This document shows, piece after piece, positions 28,903 to 37,716 of a stretch of DNA of 64,000 bases. The notes under the pieces were generated by a model. That model was not told the DNA's origin. It saw only the letters and a list, made by a program, of their open reading frames with translations, and made no database searches. The stretch comes from Rhodococcus wratislaviensis (GTDB taxonomy: Bacteria; Actinomycetota; Actinomycetes; Mycobacteriales; Mycobacteriaceae). The DNA lies in assembly GCF_900455735.1 (NCBI RefSeq), contig NZ_UAUI01000027.1:1-64000 (forward strand), read 5' to 3'. Within the stretch, counting starts at the first letter, position 1. Each line of letters starts with the position of its first letter. The position numbers and the translations under genes are program-made.

Positions 28903-30294
28903 TCACACGGTCTGCGGCCGCTTGCGCAGCCGGGTGTTGAGCACACCGAGCGCCGCGATGACGAGGAACAGGACGCACGTCGAGATCAGCTGGGTGCGGG
29001 CATCGGAGTCGAAGAGCATGAGCACGACGAAACCGGCGAGCATTGCGAGCGTGAGGTAGCTCAGCCACGGGAACAGCCACATCCGGACGGTCAGCTTGCC
29101 CTCGCGTTCGAGCCGGGGGCGCAGCCTCAGATGCGACACGACGATGAAGATCCAGATGACCAGGAGCGCCGAACCGACGGCGTTCAGGAGAAGTCCCAGG
29201 AGGTCGTCCGGCAGCCACCAGTTGAGCAGCACGCTGACGAAACCGAAGAACACCGACAGCAGAACCGCATTGAGGGGCACCCCGGAATTCGAGATCCGCG
29301 CCATGAACGCGGGACCGTCGCCGCGCCGGGACAGTGAATACGCCATCCGCGACGTGCCGTAGATGTTGGCGTTGAACGCCGACAGCAACGCGACCACGAC
29401 TACCAGTTCCATGAACCCGGCCACGTACGGGATGTGCGCCTGGTTGAGGACCGCCACGAACGGTCCGCTCTTCAGGTCCGAGGAATCCCACGGAAGAACG
29501 AGGACCATGATCGAGATCGAACCGAGGTAGAAGACGCTGATTCGCCAGACGACGCTACGCACCGCCACGGCGATCGAGCGCTCGGGATCCTCGGATTCGG
29601 CGGCGGCGATGGTCACGATCTCGATGCCGCCGAAGGCGAACGCCACGACCAGCAGGCCCGCGGCGACACCGGCGAAGCCTTCGGGCATGAAGCCGCCGTG
29701 GCCGAAGAGGTTGGTGGTGCCCACCGGCTCGGTGTCCGGCAGCAGGCCGAACACCAGCAGCACACCGATCACCAGGAACGCGATGATGACGGTGACCTTG
29801 ATGGCGGCGAACCAGAACTCGAACTCGCCGAAGTTACTGACCTTCGCCAGGTTGACGGCCGCGAAGAAGATCACGAACACGAGGGCGACGACCCATTGCG
29901 GAACGCCGGGCAGCCAGCCGCTCACGATGCCGGAGGCGCCGGTGATCTCGGCGCCGAGCACCATGATCAGCATGAACCAATAGAGCCAGCCCATGACGAA
30001 TCCGGCCCATTCGCCGATGCCGATCCGCGCGTAGTGCGAGAAGGACCCGCTGGCGGGGATCGCCGCTCCCATCTCGCCGAGCATGCGCATCACGAAGACG
30101 ACGATGATGCCGGCGAGCAGGTAGGAGACGAGGACGGCGGGACCGGCGGTCGCGATACCGACACCGGTACCGAGGAACAGCCCGGCACCGATCGCGGAAC
30201 CGAGGCCCATCATCGTGAGATGACGGACCTTCAGGCCCCGGCCCAGTGTGCTGGTCGAATCGGTCATGGTGCCGGGTGTTCGCGTACCGCTCAC
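28903..30294 (-). CDS. Amino acid permease (APC superfamily, GABA permease-like)
   Basis: 463 residues with about 12 hydrophobic segments. The first segment has GLGSAIGAGLFLGTG, the usual substrate-backbone site of the amino acid transporter family; ASGSFSHYARIGIG and FNANIYGTSRMAYSLS also match. GTG 30294 lies 4 bases after the dapD stop, and ATG 30267 is an alternative. It is probably cotranscribed with dapD. M. tuberculosis has a different transporter (Rv1200) near this spot. Substrate unknown. Confidence 0.88.
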   Translation of the reverse strand: MSGTRTPGTMTDSTSTLGRGLKVRHLTMMGLGSAIGAGLFLGTGVGIATAGPAVLVSYLLAGIIVVFVMRMLGEMGAAIPASGSFSHYARIGIGEWAGFVMGWLYWFMLIMVLGAEITGASGIVSGWLPGVPQWVVALVFVIFFAAVNLAKVSNFGEFEFWFAAIKVTVIIAFLVIGVLLVFGLLPDTEPVGTTNLFGHGGFMPEGFAGVAAGLLVVAFAFGGIEIVTIAAAESEDPERSIAVAVRSVVWRISVFYLGSISIMVLVLPWDSSDLKSGPFVAVLNQAHIPYVAGFMELVVVVALLSAFNANIYGTSRMAYSLSRRGDGPAFMARISNSGVPLNAVLLSVFFGFVSVLLNWWLPDDLLGLLLNAVGSALLVIWIFIVVSHLRLRPRLEREGKLTVRMWLFPWLSYLTLAMLAGFVVLMLFDSDARTQLISTCVLFLVIAALGVLNTRLRKRPQTV

Positions 30295-30298
30295 GGGA

Positions 30299-31252
30299 TC
30301 AGTCGTTTGCGTGCAGAGCGGCGTTCAGTTCCACGCCGGTGCCCTTCCACGGCACGACCTCGACGGCTCCCGACACGGAGTTGCGACGGAACAGCAGGTT
30401 GGACTGGCCGTTGAGTTCCTTGGCCTTCACGACGGTGCCGTCCGGCCCGGTGACCTTGGTTCCCGCGGTCACGTACAGGCCGGCTTCGAGGACGCAGTCG
30501 TCGCCGAGCGAGATGCCGAGACCGGCGTTGGCGCCGAGCAGGCAGCGCTTGCCGACGGAGATGGTTTCCTTGCCGCCACCGGACAGGGTGCCCATGATCG
30601 AGGCGCCGCCGCCCACGTCGGATCCGTCGTCGACGACGACGCCCGCGGAGATACGGCCTTCGACCATGGAGTTGCCGAGCGTGCCGGCGTTGAAGTTGAC
30701 GAAGCCCTCGTGCATCACGGTGGTACCGCTGGCCAGGTGAGCGCCGAGGCGGACGCGGTCGGCGTCGGCGATGCGGACGCCGGACGGGACGACGTAGTCG
30801 ACCATGCGCGGGAACTTGTCGACACCGAACACGGTGACCACGCCGCGGATGCGCAGGCGCGACCGCACCTTCTCGAAGCCCTCGACCGCGCAGGGACCGA
30901 AGTTGGTCCACACCACGTTGGACAGCAATCCGAACAGACCGTCGAGGTTGACGCCGTGCGGGGTCACGAGGCGATGCGAGAGGAGGTGAAGGCGCAGGTA
31001 GGCGTCGTGGGCGTCGACCGGCGGCGCCGACAGGTCGGCGATGGTGGTGCGCACCACGACCTGGTCGACCTCACGCGCTTCGTCGGGTCCGGCGAGGAGT
31101 GCCAGATCGGAGGGGATGTCGCCACCCTCGATCCGCACGGTGCCCGCGGCGTCGAAGTTTCCCAGCTCGGGCGCCGGGAACCAGGTGTCGAGGACCGTGC
31201 CGCCGACGGTCACGTTGGCGATGCCTACTGCTGATGCTCCCTGTGTGCTCAC
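30299..31252 (-). CDS. dapD: 2,3,4,5-tetrahydropyridine-2,6-dicarboxylate N-succinyltransferase
   Basis: 317 residues, actinobacterial-type DapD of the lysine/diaminopimelate pathway. The C-terminal half is a left-handed beta-helix of hexapeptide repeats, visible as ISAGVVVDDGSDVGGGASIM and CLLGANAGLGISLGDDCVLE. MHEGFVNFNAGTLG and SGGGKETISVGKR are typical of the mycobacterial enzyme. GTG 31252 is chosen; the frame stays open far upstream, but that extension is shadow coding. It works with dapE, encoded divergently two genes away, as in M. tuberculosis (Rv1201c/Rv1202). Confidence 0.93.
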   Translation of the reverse strand: MSTQGASAVGIANVTVGGTVLDTWFPAPELGNFDAAGTVRIEGGDIPSDLALLAGPDEAREVDQVVVRTTIADLSAPPVDAHDAYLRLHLLSHRLVTPHGVNLDGLFGLLSNVVWTNFGPCAVEGFEKVRSRLRIRGVVTVFGVDKFPRMVDYVVPSGVRIADADRVRLGAHLASGTTVMHEGFVNFNAGTLGNSMVEGRISAGVVVDDGSDVGGGASIMGTLSGGGKETISVGKRCLLGANAGLGISLGDDCVLEAGLYVTAGTKVTGPDGTVVKAKELNGQSNLLFRRNSVSGAVEVVPWKGTGVELNAALHAND

Positions 31253-31387
31253 GGCAGTAAAGGTTACTGCCTCATTACTCGGGCATTCCCAGCGGTCGTT
31301 ATCGGGGCGTGATCGAATCGAAACCGAGCGGGTTCCGGCCATGTGGGGGACCATGCACGGGGCACGTGAGACACACCGGGAAAGGTA

Positions 31388-32347
31388 GTGGGAATGCGCA
31401 TTTCGCACTGGGGTCGATTCATCGGAGGAGGCGTGCGGGCCGTGGCCGCGGGCGCACTGCTCGCCGGGGCCGTGTCGGTGGTGGCGCCGCAGACCGCGTC
31501 CGCCGCTCCGGTGTGCCCGGGCGCCGGCCAGGCACCGGTTCTCGTCGGGCGGGTGCCGGGAGCGGCGCTCGAGGGCGTCGCCGTGGACGGCGGCGGCCGC
31601 CTCTACACGACGGACCTTCTGAGCGGGCGGGTGTTCCGCCTCGACGCCCCCGGAGCCCCCGCGGTCCCGGTCGCGACGGTGCCGGACGGCGGCGCCGGGG
31701 CGCTGGCCTGGGCGTCGGACGGTTCGCTGCTGGTGGGGTACGGCGCGGACGCCCGCGTGTTCCTCGGCGACATCCTGCGTCCGGGTGCGATCGCGAAGCT
31801 GAACACCGCAACGAACGTGCTCACACCGTTCGTCTCGGGCCTGAGCGCGGCGAACGGACTCGACGTCGCCGCCGACGGAACGGCATACGCCACCAACGAC
31901 TTCGGCACCCAGATCGGGCGGGTGTTCCCCGACGGGCGGGTGGAGCCCCACTGGGCGACTCTGCCCAGCGCCAACGGGGCGGTGCTCGGCGCGGACGACC
32001 GGTACCTCTACGTGTCGCGGACGTTCGTGAATCCGGGCGTGAGCCGGATCCCGCTCGCGAACCCCGGGGCGCCCGAGAGCATCCTCGACCTGTCCGGACT
32101 CGACAACTTCGCCGCACCCGACGGCCTGGCCCTGGACTCGCGAGGCCGTCCGGTGGTCCCGGCCAACGTGCGCGGCGAGATCTGGCGCCTCGACTCGCCG
32201 GGGCAGTACTGCGTGCTCGCGTCCGGTCTGCCCACGTCGAGCATGGTCGTGTACGGGCAGGGATCCGGCGGCTTCTCGGCGGGACGGCTGTTCCGCATCG
32301 GCTTCGACGGTGCGATCTACGAGATCCCGGGTGGCTTCGACGGGTAG
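31388..32347 (+). CDS. Secreted beta-propeller protein (SMP-30/NHL-like)
   Basis: 319 residues; GTG 31388 or ATG 31394. It has an export signal (basic start, hydrophobic segment about 17-33, likely cleavage after TASA). The rest consists of blades such as LEGVAVDGGGRLYTTDLLSG, GALAWASDGSLLVGYG, NGLDVAADGTAYATND and PDGLALDSRGRPVVPAN, as in SMP-30/gluconolactonase or NHL proteins. It may be an extracellular lactonase or a binding scaffold. It sits between dapD and dapE, where M. tuberculosis has no such gene as far as I recall. Confidence 0.75.
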   Translation: MGMRISHWGRFIGGGVRAVAAGALLAGAVSVVAPQTASAAPVCPGAGQAPVLVGRVPGAALEGVAVDGGGRLYTTDLLSGRVFRLDAPGAPAVPVATVPDGGAGALAWASDGSLLVGYGADARVFLGDILRPGAIAKLNTATNVLTPFVSGLSAANGLDVAADGTAYATNDFGTQIGRVFPDGRVEPHWATLPSANGAVLGADDRYLYVSRTFVNPGVSRIPLANPGAPESILDLSGLDNFAAPDGLALDSRGRPVVPANVRGEIWRLDSPGQYCVLASGLPTSSMVVYGQGSGGFSAGRLFRIGFDGAIYEIPGGFDG

Positions 32348-32376
32348 CAACGCCCGAGCGGGCTGACTGGTCGGCT

Positions 32377-32382
32377 TAGGGT
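32377..32382 (+). promoter_or_regulatory. -10 box (TAGGGT) of leaderless dapE promoter
   Basis: Six bases separate this box from the GTG start of dapE, and no ribosome binding site is present. Transcription probably starts at the start codon. Confidence 0.5.
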
Positions 32383-32388
32383 GGACGG

Positions 32389-33462
32389 GTGAGCCCACTC
32401 GACCTCCACGCCGATCCCATCGACCTCACCGCCGCCCTGGTGGACATCCCGAGCGTCTCGCACGACGAGTCGGCGATCGCCGACGCCGTCGAGTCGGCGC
32501 TGCGGGAGCAGACCACCGGTTTCGAGGTCATCCGCAACGGCAACGCCGTGCTCGCCCGGACCGATCGGGGACTGCCGAGCCGGGTGATGCTCGCCGGTCA
32601 CCTCGACACCGTGCCGATCGCGGACAACGTCCCCTCGCGCCGTGAGGGCGACCTGCTGCACGGATGCGGAACGGTCGACATGAAGTCGGGCGACGCGGTG
32701 TTCCTGCATCTCGCCGCCACCACCCGGAACCTCGCGCACGATCTGACCCTGGTCTTCTACGACTGCGAGGAGATCGCGGCCGTCCACAACGGGCTCGGAC
32801 GGATCGAACGCGAGATCCCCGAGTGGCTGCGCGCGGACGTCGCGATTCTCGGCGAGCCGACCGGAGGTCTCATCGAGGCGGGGTGCCAGGGCACGTTGCG
32901 GGTGACGCTGACCACCCGCGGCACCCGCGCGCACTCCGCGAGATCGTGGCTGGGCGACAACGCGATCCACCGCTTCGCCCCGGTCCTGCAGCGCCTGTCG
33001 GACTACACCGCGCGGTCGGTGGACATCGACGGCTGCGTGTACCGGGAAGGGTTGTCCGCCGTGCGGATCTCCGGCGGCGTCGCGGGCAACGTGGTTCCCG
33101 ACGCGGCGGAGATGGACGTGAACTTCCGCTTCGCCCCCGACCGCAGCGCCGAGCAGGCCATCGACCACGTGCGGGAGGTCTTCGACGGTCTCGAGCTGGG
33201 TTTCGAGGTCACGGACCTGTCGCCGGGGGCCCTGCCCGGGTTGGGCGATCCGGCGGCTGCGGCCCTGATCGAGGCGGCGGGCGGCGAGTTCCGCGCCAAG
33301 TACGGGTGGACCGACGTCTCGCGGTTCTCCGCCCTCGGCATCCCGGCCGTCAACTACGGCCCCGGCGACCCGAACCTCGCCCACAAGCGGGACGAGCACG
33401 TGCCCGTGCATCAGATCACCGATGTGACGACGGTGCTGCGCGCCTATCTGAGCGCCCCGTGA
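32389..33462 (+). CDS. dapE: Succinyl-diaminopimelate desuccinylase
   Basis: 357 residues, M20 zinc peptidase family. Metal ligands are visible in GHLDTVPIADN (His, Asp), CGTVDMKSGDA (Asp), DCEEIAA (the Glu pair) and EPTGGLIEAGCQG; the last His is in LAHKRDEHVP near the C-terminus. It releases succinate from N-succinyl-LL-diaminopimelate in lysine and peptidoglycan precursor synthesis, two steps after DapD. The TAGGGT box 6 bases before GTG suggests a leaderless transcript. Confidence 0.93.
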   Translation: MSPLDLHADPIDLTAALVDIPSVSHDESAIADAVESALREQTTGFEVIRNGNAVLARTDRGLPSRVMLAGHLDTVPIADNVPSRREGDLLHGCGTVDMKSGDAVFLHLAATTRNLAHDLTLVFYDCEEIAAVHNGLGRIEREIPEWLRADVAILGEPTGGLIEAGCQGTLRVTLTTRGTRAHSARSWLGDNAIHRFAPVLQRLSDYTARSVDIDGCVYREGLSAVRISGGVAGNVVPDAAEMDVNFRFAPDRSAEQAIDHVREVFDGLELGFEVTDLSPGALPGLGDPAAAALIEAAGGEFRAKYGWTDVSRFSALGIPAVNYGPGDPNLAHKRDEHVPVHQITDVTTVLRAYLSAP

Positions 33463-33491
33463 CTGCCCGGTGCCCCGAACGGGCCACCCGC

Positions 33492-33497
33492 TAGCCT
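33492..33497 (+). promoter_or_regulatory. -10 box (TAGCCT) of leaderless LOG-family gene
   Basis: Seven bases before ATG 33505, with no ribosome binding site. Confidence 0.45.
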
Positions 33498-33504
33498 GGG
33501 GCGC

Positions 33505-34305
33505 ATGGCACCCGAGAAGAACACTCACGGCCGGAAGTCCTCGTCCGTGAAGCACCGGGGTCCGGTGCAGTTGAGGCGCGCCCGCAAGGACGACACCACC
33601 ACCACCGACGAGCGGTTGCTCGACGAGCGGGGCTCGACCGACTGGGTGCACACCGACCCCTGGCGGGTACTGCGGATCCAGAGCGAGTTCATCGAGGGGT
33701 TCGGTGCCCTGGCCGAGGTGCCGCGCGCGGTCACCGTCTTCGGTTCCGCTCGCACACCGGACGGTCACCCGGAGTACGAGGCGGGACGAGCGCTGGGTGC
33801 GCGCCTGGCCGAGGCCGGCTACGCCGTCATGACCGGCGGCGGTCCCGGCGTCATGGAGGCGGCCAACCGCGGTGCCAGCGAATCGGGTGGTTACTCCATC
33901 GGCCTCGGTATCGAGCTGCCGTTCGAGGAGGGCCTGAACGAGTGGGTCGACCTCGGCATCAACTTCCGCTACTTCTTCGCGCGCAAGACGATGTTCGTGA
34001 AGTACTCGCAGGCGTTCATCTGCCTGCCCGGCGGGTTCGGGACGCTCGACGAGCTGTTCGAGGCGCTGACTCTGGTGCAGACACGGAAGGTCACGAGGTT
34101 CCCGATCGTCCTGTTCGGCACCGAGTACTGGTCCGGGCTCGTGGACTGGTTACGAGGAACTCTCCAACGCAGCGGCAAGATCTCGGAAGGTGACGTCAAC
34201 CTCTTGCACGTCACGGACGATGTGGAGGAAGCGGTGCAGATCGTCATACGGTCGCAGCAGGGTGTCGACGAAGCTGCCCTGCTCGGGACGGAGGACCAGT
34301 GGTGA
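33505..34305 (+). CDS. LOG-family protein (TIGR00730), long form
   Basis: 266 residues with a basic, low-complexity N-terminal extension of about 65 residues before the Rossmann core. The core has TVFGSARTP, MTGGGPGVMEAANRGA and CLPGGFGTLDELFEALTL, i.e. the PGGxGTxxE motif of LOG (cytokinin-monophosphate phosphoribohydrolase) proteins, often misnamed lysine decarboxylases. It is followed without a gap by a second, shorter LOG-family gene. The two differ clearly, so this is an old duplication or two functions. Confidence 0.88.
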   Translation: MAPEKNTHGRKSSSVKHRGPVQLRRARKDDTTTTDERLLDERGSTDWVHTDPWRVLRIQSEFIEGFGALAEVPRAVTVFGSARTPDGHPEYEAGRALGARLAEAGYAVMTGGGPGVMEAANRGASESGGYSIGLGIELPFEEGLNEWVDLGINFRYFFARKTMFVKYSQAFICLPGGFGTLDELFEALTLVQTRKVTRFPIVLFGTEYWSGLVDWLRGTLQRSGKISEGDVNLLHVTDDVEEAVQIVIRSQQGVDEAALLGTEDQW

Positions 34306-34862
34306 TGCCGGAAACTGTTCCGACACAGACGTTCTCGGTGTGCGTCTACTGTGCGTCCGGCCCCGTGGACGACCACTTCCTGGAACTCGCGGCCCAGGTC
34401 GGCGCCGAAATCGGTAAGCGCGGTTGGCAACTCGTGTCCGGCGGCGGCAACGTCTCGATGATGGGCGCGGTCGCCGAGGCCGCCCGCGCCGCCGGGGCGA
34501 CCACTGTCGGTGTCATCCCGAAAGCCCTGGTGCACAGGGAGGTCGCCGACGTCGACGCGGACGAGCTGGTGGTCACGGACACCATGCGCCAGCGCAAGCA
34601 GATCATGGAGGACCGGGCCGACGCGTTCGTCACGCTGCCCGGCGGTATCGGTACGCTCGAGGAGCTGTTCGAAACGTGGACCGCGGGCTATCTCGGCATG
34701 CACGAGAAACCGGTGGTCCTCCTGGATCCGCACGGTCACTACACGGGCCTGCTCGACTGGCTCGACGGACTGCGGGGCGGCGGTTTCGTGGCGCAGCGCG
34801 CCCTCGACAGGCTGCTCGTCCGGACCGATGTCGCGGAGGCGCTGGACGCCTGCGTCTCCTGA
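34305..34862 (+). CDS. LOG-family protein (TIGR00730), short form (Rv1205-like)
   Basis: 185 residues, starting at ATG 34305, which overlaps the previous stop by one base. Core motifs are CVYCASGP, SGGGNVSMMGAVAEAA, TMRQRKQIMEDRADAFVTLP and PGGIGTLEELFETW. Known members release the free base from nucleoside 5'-monophosphates with N6-modified adenine; M. tuberculosis Rv1205 makes cytokinins. Position before fadD6 matches Rv1205-Rv1206. Confidence 0.9.
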   Translation: MPETVPTQTFSVCVYCASGPVDDHFLELAAQVGAEIGKRGWQLVSGGGNVSMMGAVAEAARAAGATTVGVIPKALVHREVADVDADELVVTDTMRQRKQIMEDRADAFVTLPGGIGTLEELFETWTAGYLGMHEKPVVLLDPHGHYTGLLDWLDGLRGGGFVAQRALDRLLVRTDVAEALDACVS

Positions 34863-34946
34863 GGCGCCGTCCGGTCCGCGTCGTGGCGCACGTTGTTACC
34901 GTGCAGTAAGGTGACCTGACTCATACTGCAGGCCTGAGGGGATGTC

Positions 34947-36722
34947 ATGCGTTCTGAAGCTCGTTCGACGATCGGGGTGGTCGACCTCGCGAAGCGGCTG
35001 CCGGCCATGATTCCGGAGCTGCCGATCATGGCGAAGGGGGTCCTCGGCCTGATCCGGACCCCCGACGCGAAGGAGTCGATCGGCCTCGTCTTCCAGCGCG
35101 CTGCCGCAGCGCACCCGCGCCGCACGTTCCTGCGGTTCGAGGGCGAATCGCTGAGCTACCGGAATGCCAACATCCGCGTGAACCGCTACGCCCACGTGCT
35201 CGCCGACCTCGGAGTGGCACGCGGGGACGTCGTCGGGATCCTGGGCAAGAACTCGCCCGAGACGCTGCTCATCGCACTCGCCGCGGTCAAGCTCGGGGCC
35301 GCCGCCGGGATGCTGAACCACAACCAGCGCGGAGACGTGCTCGCGCACAGCATCTCGCTGCTCGACAGCCAGGTCCTGGTGGTGTCCGAGGCGTGCGGCG
35401 AGGCCATGGACTCGCTCGACGAACCGCCCGCCGTGCCCTCGGTGCTGTACTTCGACGACCTCGATCGCCTCGCCGAGAAGGCCGGAGACGGCGACCCCGA
35501 GGTGTGCGAGCAGATCCAGGCCCGGGAGAAAGCGTTCTACATCTTCACCTCCGGCACCACAGGACTGCCGAAGGCCAGCCTGATGAGCCACTTCCGCTGG
35601 CTCAAGAGCATGTCCGGACTCGGCAACATGGGGGTCCGGCTGCGCGGAAGCGACGTCCTCTACTGCTGCCTGCCGCTTTATCACAACAACGCGCTGACGG
35701 TGTCCCTGTCCTCGGTGCTCGGGTCGGGTGCGACGCTCGCACTGGGCAAGCAGTTCTCGGCGTCCAAGTTCTGGGCCGACGTCGAACTGAACCGGGCCAC
35801 CGCGTTCACCTATATCGGTGAGCTGTGCCGGTACCTGCTGAACCAGCCCGAGAAGCCCGGCGACCGCGACAACTCCATCCGGCTGATGGTCGGGAACGGT
35901 CTCCGTCCGGAGATCTGGTCCGAGTTCACCACCAGGTTCGGGATCTCCCGGGTGGCCGAGTTCTACGGCGCCAGCGAGTGCAACATCGCGTTCGTCAACG
36001 CCCTCAACGTCGACCGGACGGCAGGCATCTGCCCCCTGCCGCACGCCGTGGTCGAGTACGACGAGGACAGCGGATCGCCCCGGCGGCACTCCGACGGCAA
36101 GCTGCGGAAGGTGCGCACCGGCGACGTCGGCCTGCTGCTGTCGAAGGTGACGGACCGGGCGCCGTTCGACGGATACACCGACGAGGAGGCCACCGACAAG
36201 AAGCTCGTCCGCGACGGCTTCGACGACGGCGACTGCTGGTTCGACACCGGAGACCTGGTGCGCCGCCAGGGCTGGTCGCACGTCGCGTTCGTCGACCGGC
36301 TCGGCGACACGTTCCGCTGGAAGGGGGAGAACGTCGCGACCACCGAGGTCGAGGGCGCACTCCTCGCGCATCCCGCGGTCGAGCACGCCGTCGTCTACGG
36401 CGTCGAGATCCCCGGGACCGACGGTCGCGCCGGGATGGCCGCGGTGACGTTGCACGAGAACGAGAAGTTCGACGGCTCCGACGTCGCCGAGTTGCTGTTC
36501 CAGCGGCTGCCGTCGTACGCGGTGCCGCTGTTCGTCCGCGTCGTCGACTCGTTGGAACAGACATCGACGTTCAAGAGCCGCAAGGTGGAACTCCGCAAGG
36601 AGGGCTACGACGTCGAGGACACCGACACGTTGCACGTGCTGTCCGGGCGCGGCGACGGCTACAAGCCCTCGTACGACGGGTACGTCGACGAAGTGGCGAA
36701 GGGTTTGCTGCCGAAGGGGTAA
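34947..36722 (+). CDS. fadD6: Long-chain acyl-CoA synthetase (FadD6/FATP-like)
   Basis: 591 residues, AMP-forming acyl-CoA synthetase. The P-loop reads YIFTSGTTGLPKASLMSH; also visible are EFYGASECNIAFVN (A5 motif), WFDTGDLVRRQGWSHVAFVD (adenylate-binding Asp) and the FRWKGENVATTEVEG hinge. It converts fatty acids to acyl-CoA at the membrane. The order LOG-fadD6-folP2-gpgS matches Rv1205-Rv1208. GAGGGG about 6 bases before ATG serves as ribosome binding site, and a perfect inverted repeat lies 13 bases after the stop. Confidence 0.92.
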   Translation: MRSEARSTIGVVDLAKRLPAMIPELPIMAKGVLGLIRTPDAKESIGLVFQRAAAAHPRRTFLRFEGESLSYRNANIRVNRYAHVLADLGVARGDVVGILGKNSPETLLIALAAVKLGAAAGMLNHNQRGDVLAHSISLLDSQVLVVSEACGEAMDSLDEPPAVPSVLYFDDLDRLAEKAGDGDPEVCEQIQAREKAFYIFTSGTTGLPKASLMSHFRWLKSMSGLGNMGVRLRGSDVLYCCLPLYHNNALTVSLSSVLGSGATLALGKQFSASKFWADVELNRATAFTYIGELCRYLLNQPEKPGDRDNSIRLMVGNGLRPEIWSEFTTRFGISRVAEFYGASECNIAFVNALNVDRTAGICPLPHAVVEYDEDSGSPRRHSDGKLRKVRTGDVGLLLSKVTDRAPFDGYTDEEATDKKLVRDGFDDGDCWFDTGDLVRRQGWSHVAFVDRLGDTFRWKGENVATTEVEGALLAHPAVEHAVVYGVEIPGTDGRAGMAAVTLHENEKFDGSDVAELLFQRLPSYAVPLFVRVVDSLEQTSTFKSRKVELRKEGYDVEDTDTLHVLSGRGDGYKPSYDGYVDEVAKGLLPKG

Positions 36723-36735
36723 TGCGGCTACGCCG

Positions 36736-36781
36736 CCCGTGAGTACTTGTTAACCGCCCGCGGTTAACAAGTACTCACGGG
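36736..36781. terminator. Perfect 22-bp inverted repeat with CC loop between fadD6 and folP2
   Basis: Left arm 36736-36757, loop CC, right arm 36760-36781; all 22 pairs match and the arms contain GAGTACTTGTTAACC. There is no T-run. It could be an intrinsic terminator of the kind common in actinobacteria, or a dispersed palindromic repeat. Confidence 0.65.
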
Positions 36782-36816
36782 TGGTTTCGATAGTGCTGCG
36801 TGCCAATATTGGTGAC

Positions 36817-37716
36817 ATGGCCGAGACAGACGTACCGCCCGCGCCCGACCACCCGTCGCCCACGCTGTGCGGGCGCCCCGTGGCGGTCGATCGAGCGCTC
36901 GTGATGGCCATCGTGAACCGGACACCCGATTCGTTCTACGACCGCGGTGCCACGTTCACCGACTCCGCTGCCATGTCGGCGGTCGAGCGGGCTGTGGACG
37001 AGGGGGCCGACCTCGTCGACATCGGGGGTGTGAAGGCCGGACCGGGTGACGTCGTCGACTCGGCGGAAGAAACCCGGCGGGTGGTGCCGTTCGTGGCCGC
37101 GATCCGCGAGCGCTATCCGGAATTGCTCGTCAGCGTCGACACCTGGCGCAGCGACGTGGCCCGGCTGGCCGTCGCCGAGGGCGCCGATCTCATCAACGAC
37201 ACGTGGGCAGGCGCCGACCCTGCGCTCGTCGAGGTGGCCGCGGAGACGGGCGCAGGCATCGTCTGTTCCCACACCGGGGGAGCGGTCCCGCGGACCCGGC
37301 CGTTCCGTGTCCGCTACACCGACGTCGTCGCGGACGTCCTCGCGGAAGTCGTGTCGGCCGCCGAGAACGCGGCCCGGCTGGGTGTGCCCGCCGACTCGAT
37401 CCTCATCGATCCGACCCACGATTTCGGGAAAAACACCTATCACGGGCTCGAGTTGTTGCGGCGAGTGGAAGATCTTGTAAATACCGGATGGCCAGTGCTC
37501 ATGGCGCTGAGCAACAAGGACTTCGTCGGGGAGACTCTAGGGGTAGATCTCGTCGAGCGGTTGGAGGGAACATTGGCAGCGACAGCGATGGCCGCCGCAG
37601 GAGGCGCCCGTGTCTTCCGTGTCCACGAAGTTGCCCCCACGCGTCGAGTGGTGGACATGGTGGCCGCGATTCAAGGCCGGCGCGCACCGTCCCGCACCGT
37701 GCGGGGGCTGGCATGA
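36817..37716 (+). CDS. folP2: Dihydropteroate synthase homologue (FolP2 type)
   Basis: 299 residues, TIM-barrel pterin-binding family. The start segment reads VMAIVNRTPDSFYDRGA; DIGGVKAGPGD and VSVDTWRSDVARLAV follow the DHPS pattern. The usual DIGGES is replaced by DIGGVK, as in actinobacterial FolP2, whose M. leprae member did not show DHPS activity. ATG 36817 is preferred over upstream GTG 36781, which lies in the inverted repeat. The stop overlaps the gpgS start (ATGA), so the two are translated together as in Rv1207-Rv1208. Confidence 0.88.
   Translation: MAETDVPPAPDHPSPTLCGRPVAVDRALVMAIVNRTPDSFYDRGATFTDSAAMSAVERAVDEGADLVDIGGVKAGPGDVVDSAEETRRVVPFVAAIRERYPELLVSVDTWRSDVARLAVAEGADLINDTWAGADPALVEVAAETGAGIVCSHTGGAVPRTRPFRVRYTDVVADVLAEVVSAAENAARLGVPADSILIDPTHDFGKNTYHGLELLRRVEDLVNTGWPVLMALSNKDFVGETLGVDLVERLEGTLAATAMAAAGGARVFRVHEVAPTRRVVDMVAAIQGRRAPSRTVRGLA

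Noticed and set aside
31253..32398. Upstream extension of the dapD frame to 32398
   Set aside because: It runs antisense through the secreted beta-propeller gene and has no DapD-like sequence; GTG 31252 gives the usual length.
34896..36635. 579-codon minus-strand frame opposite fadD6
   Set aside because: Shadow of the strongly biased fadD6 codons; no recognisable domain.
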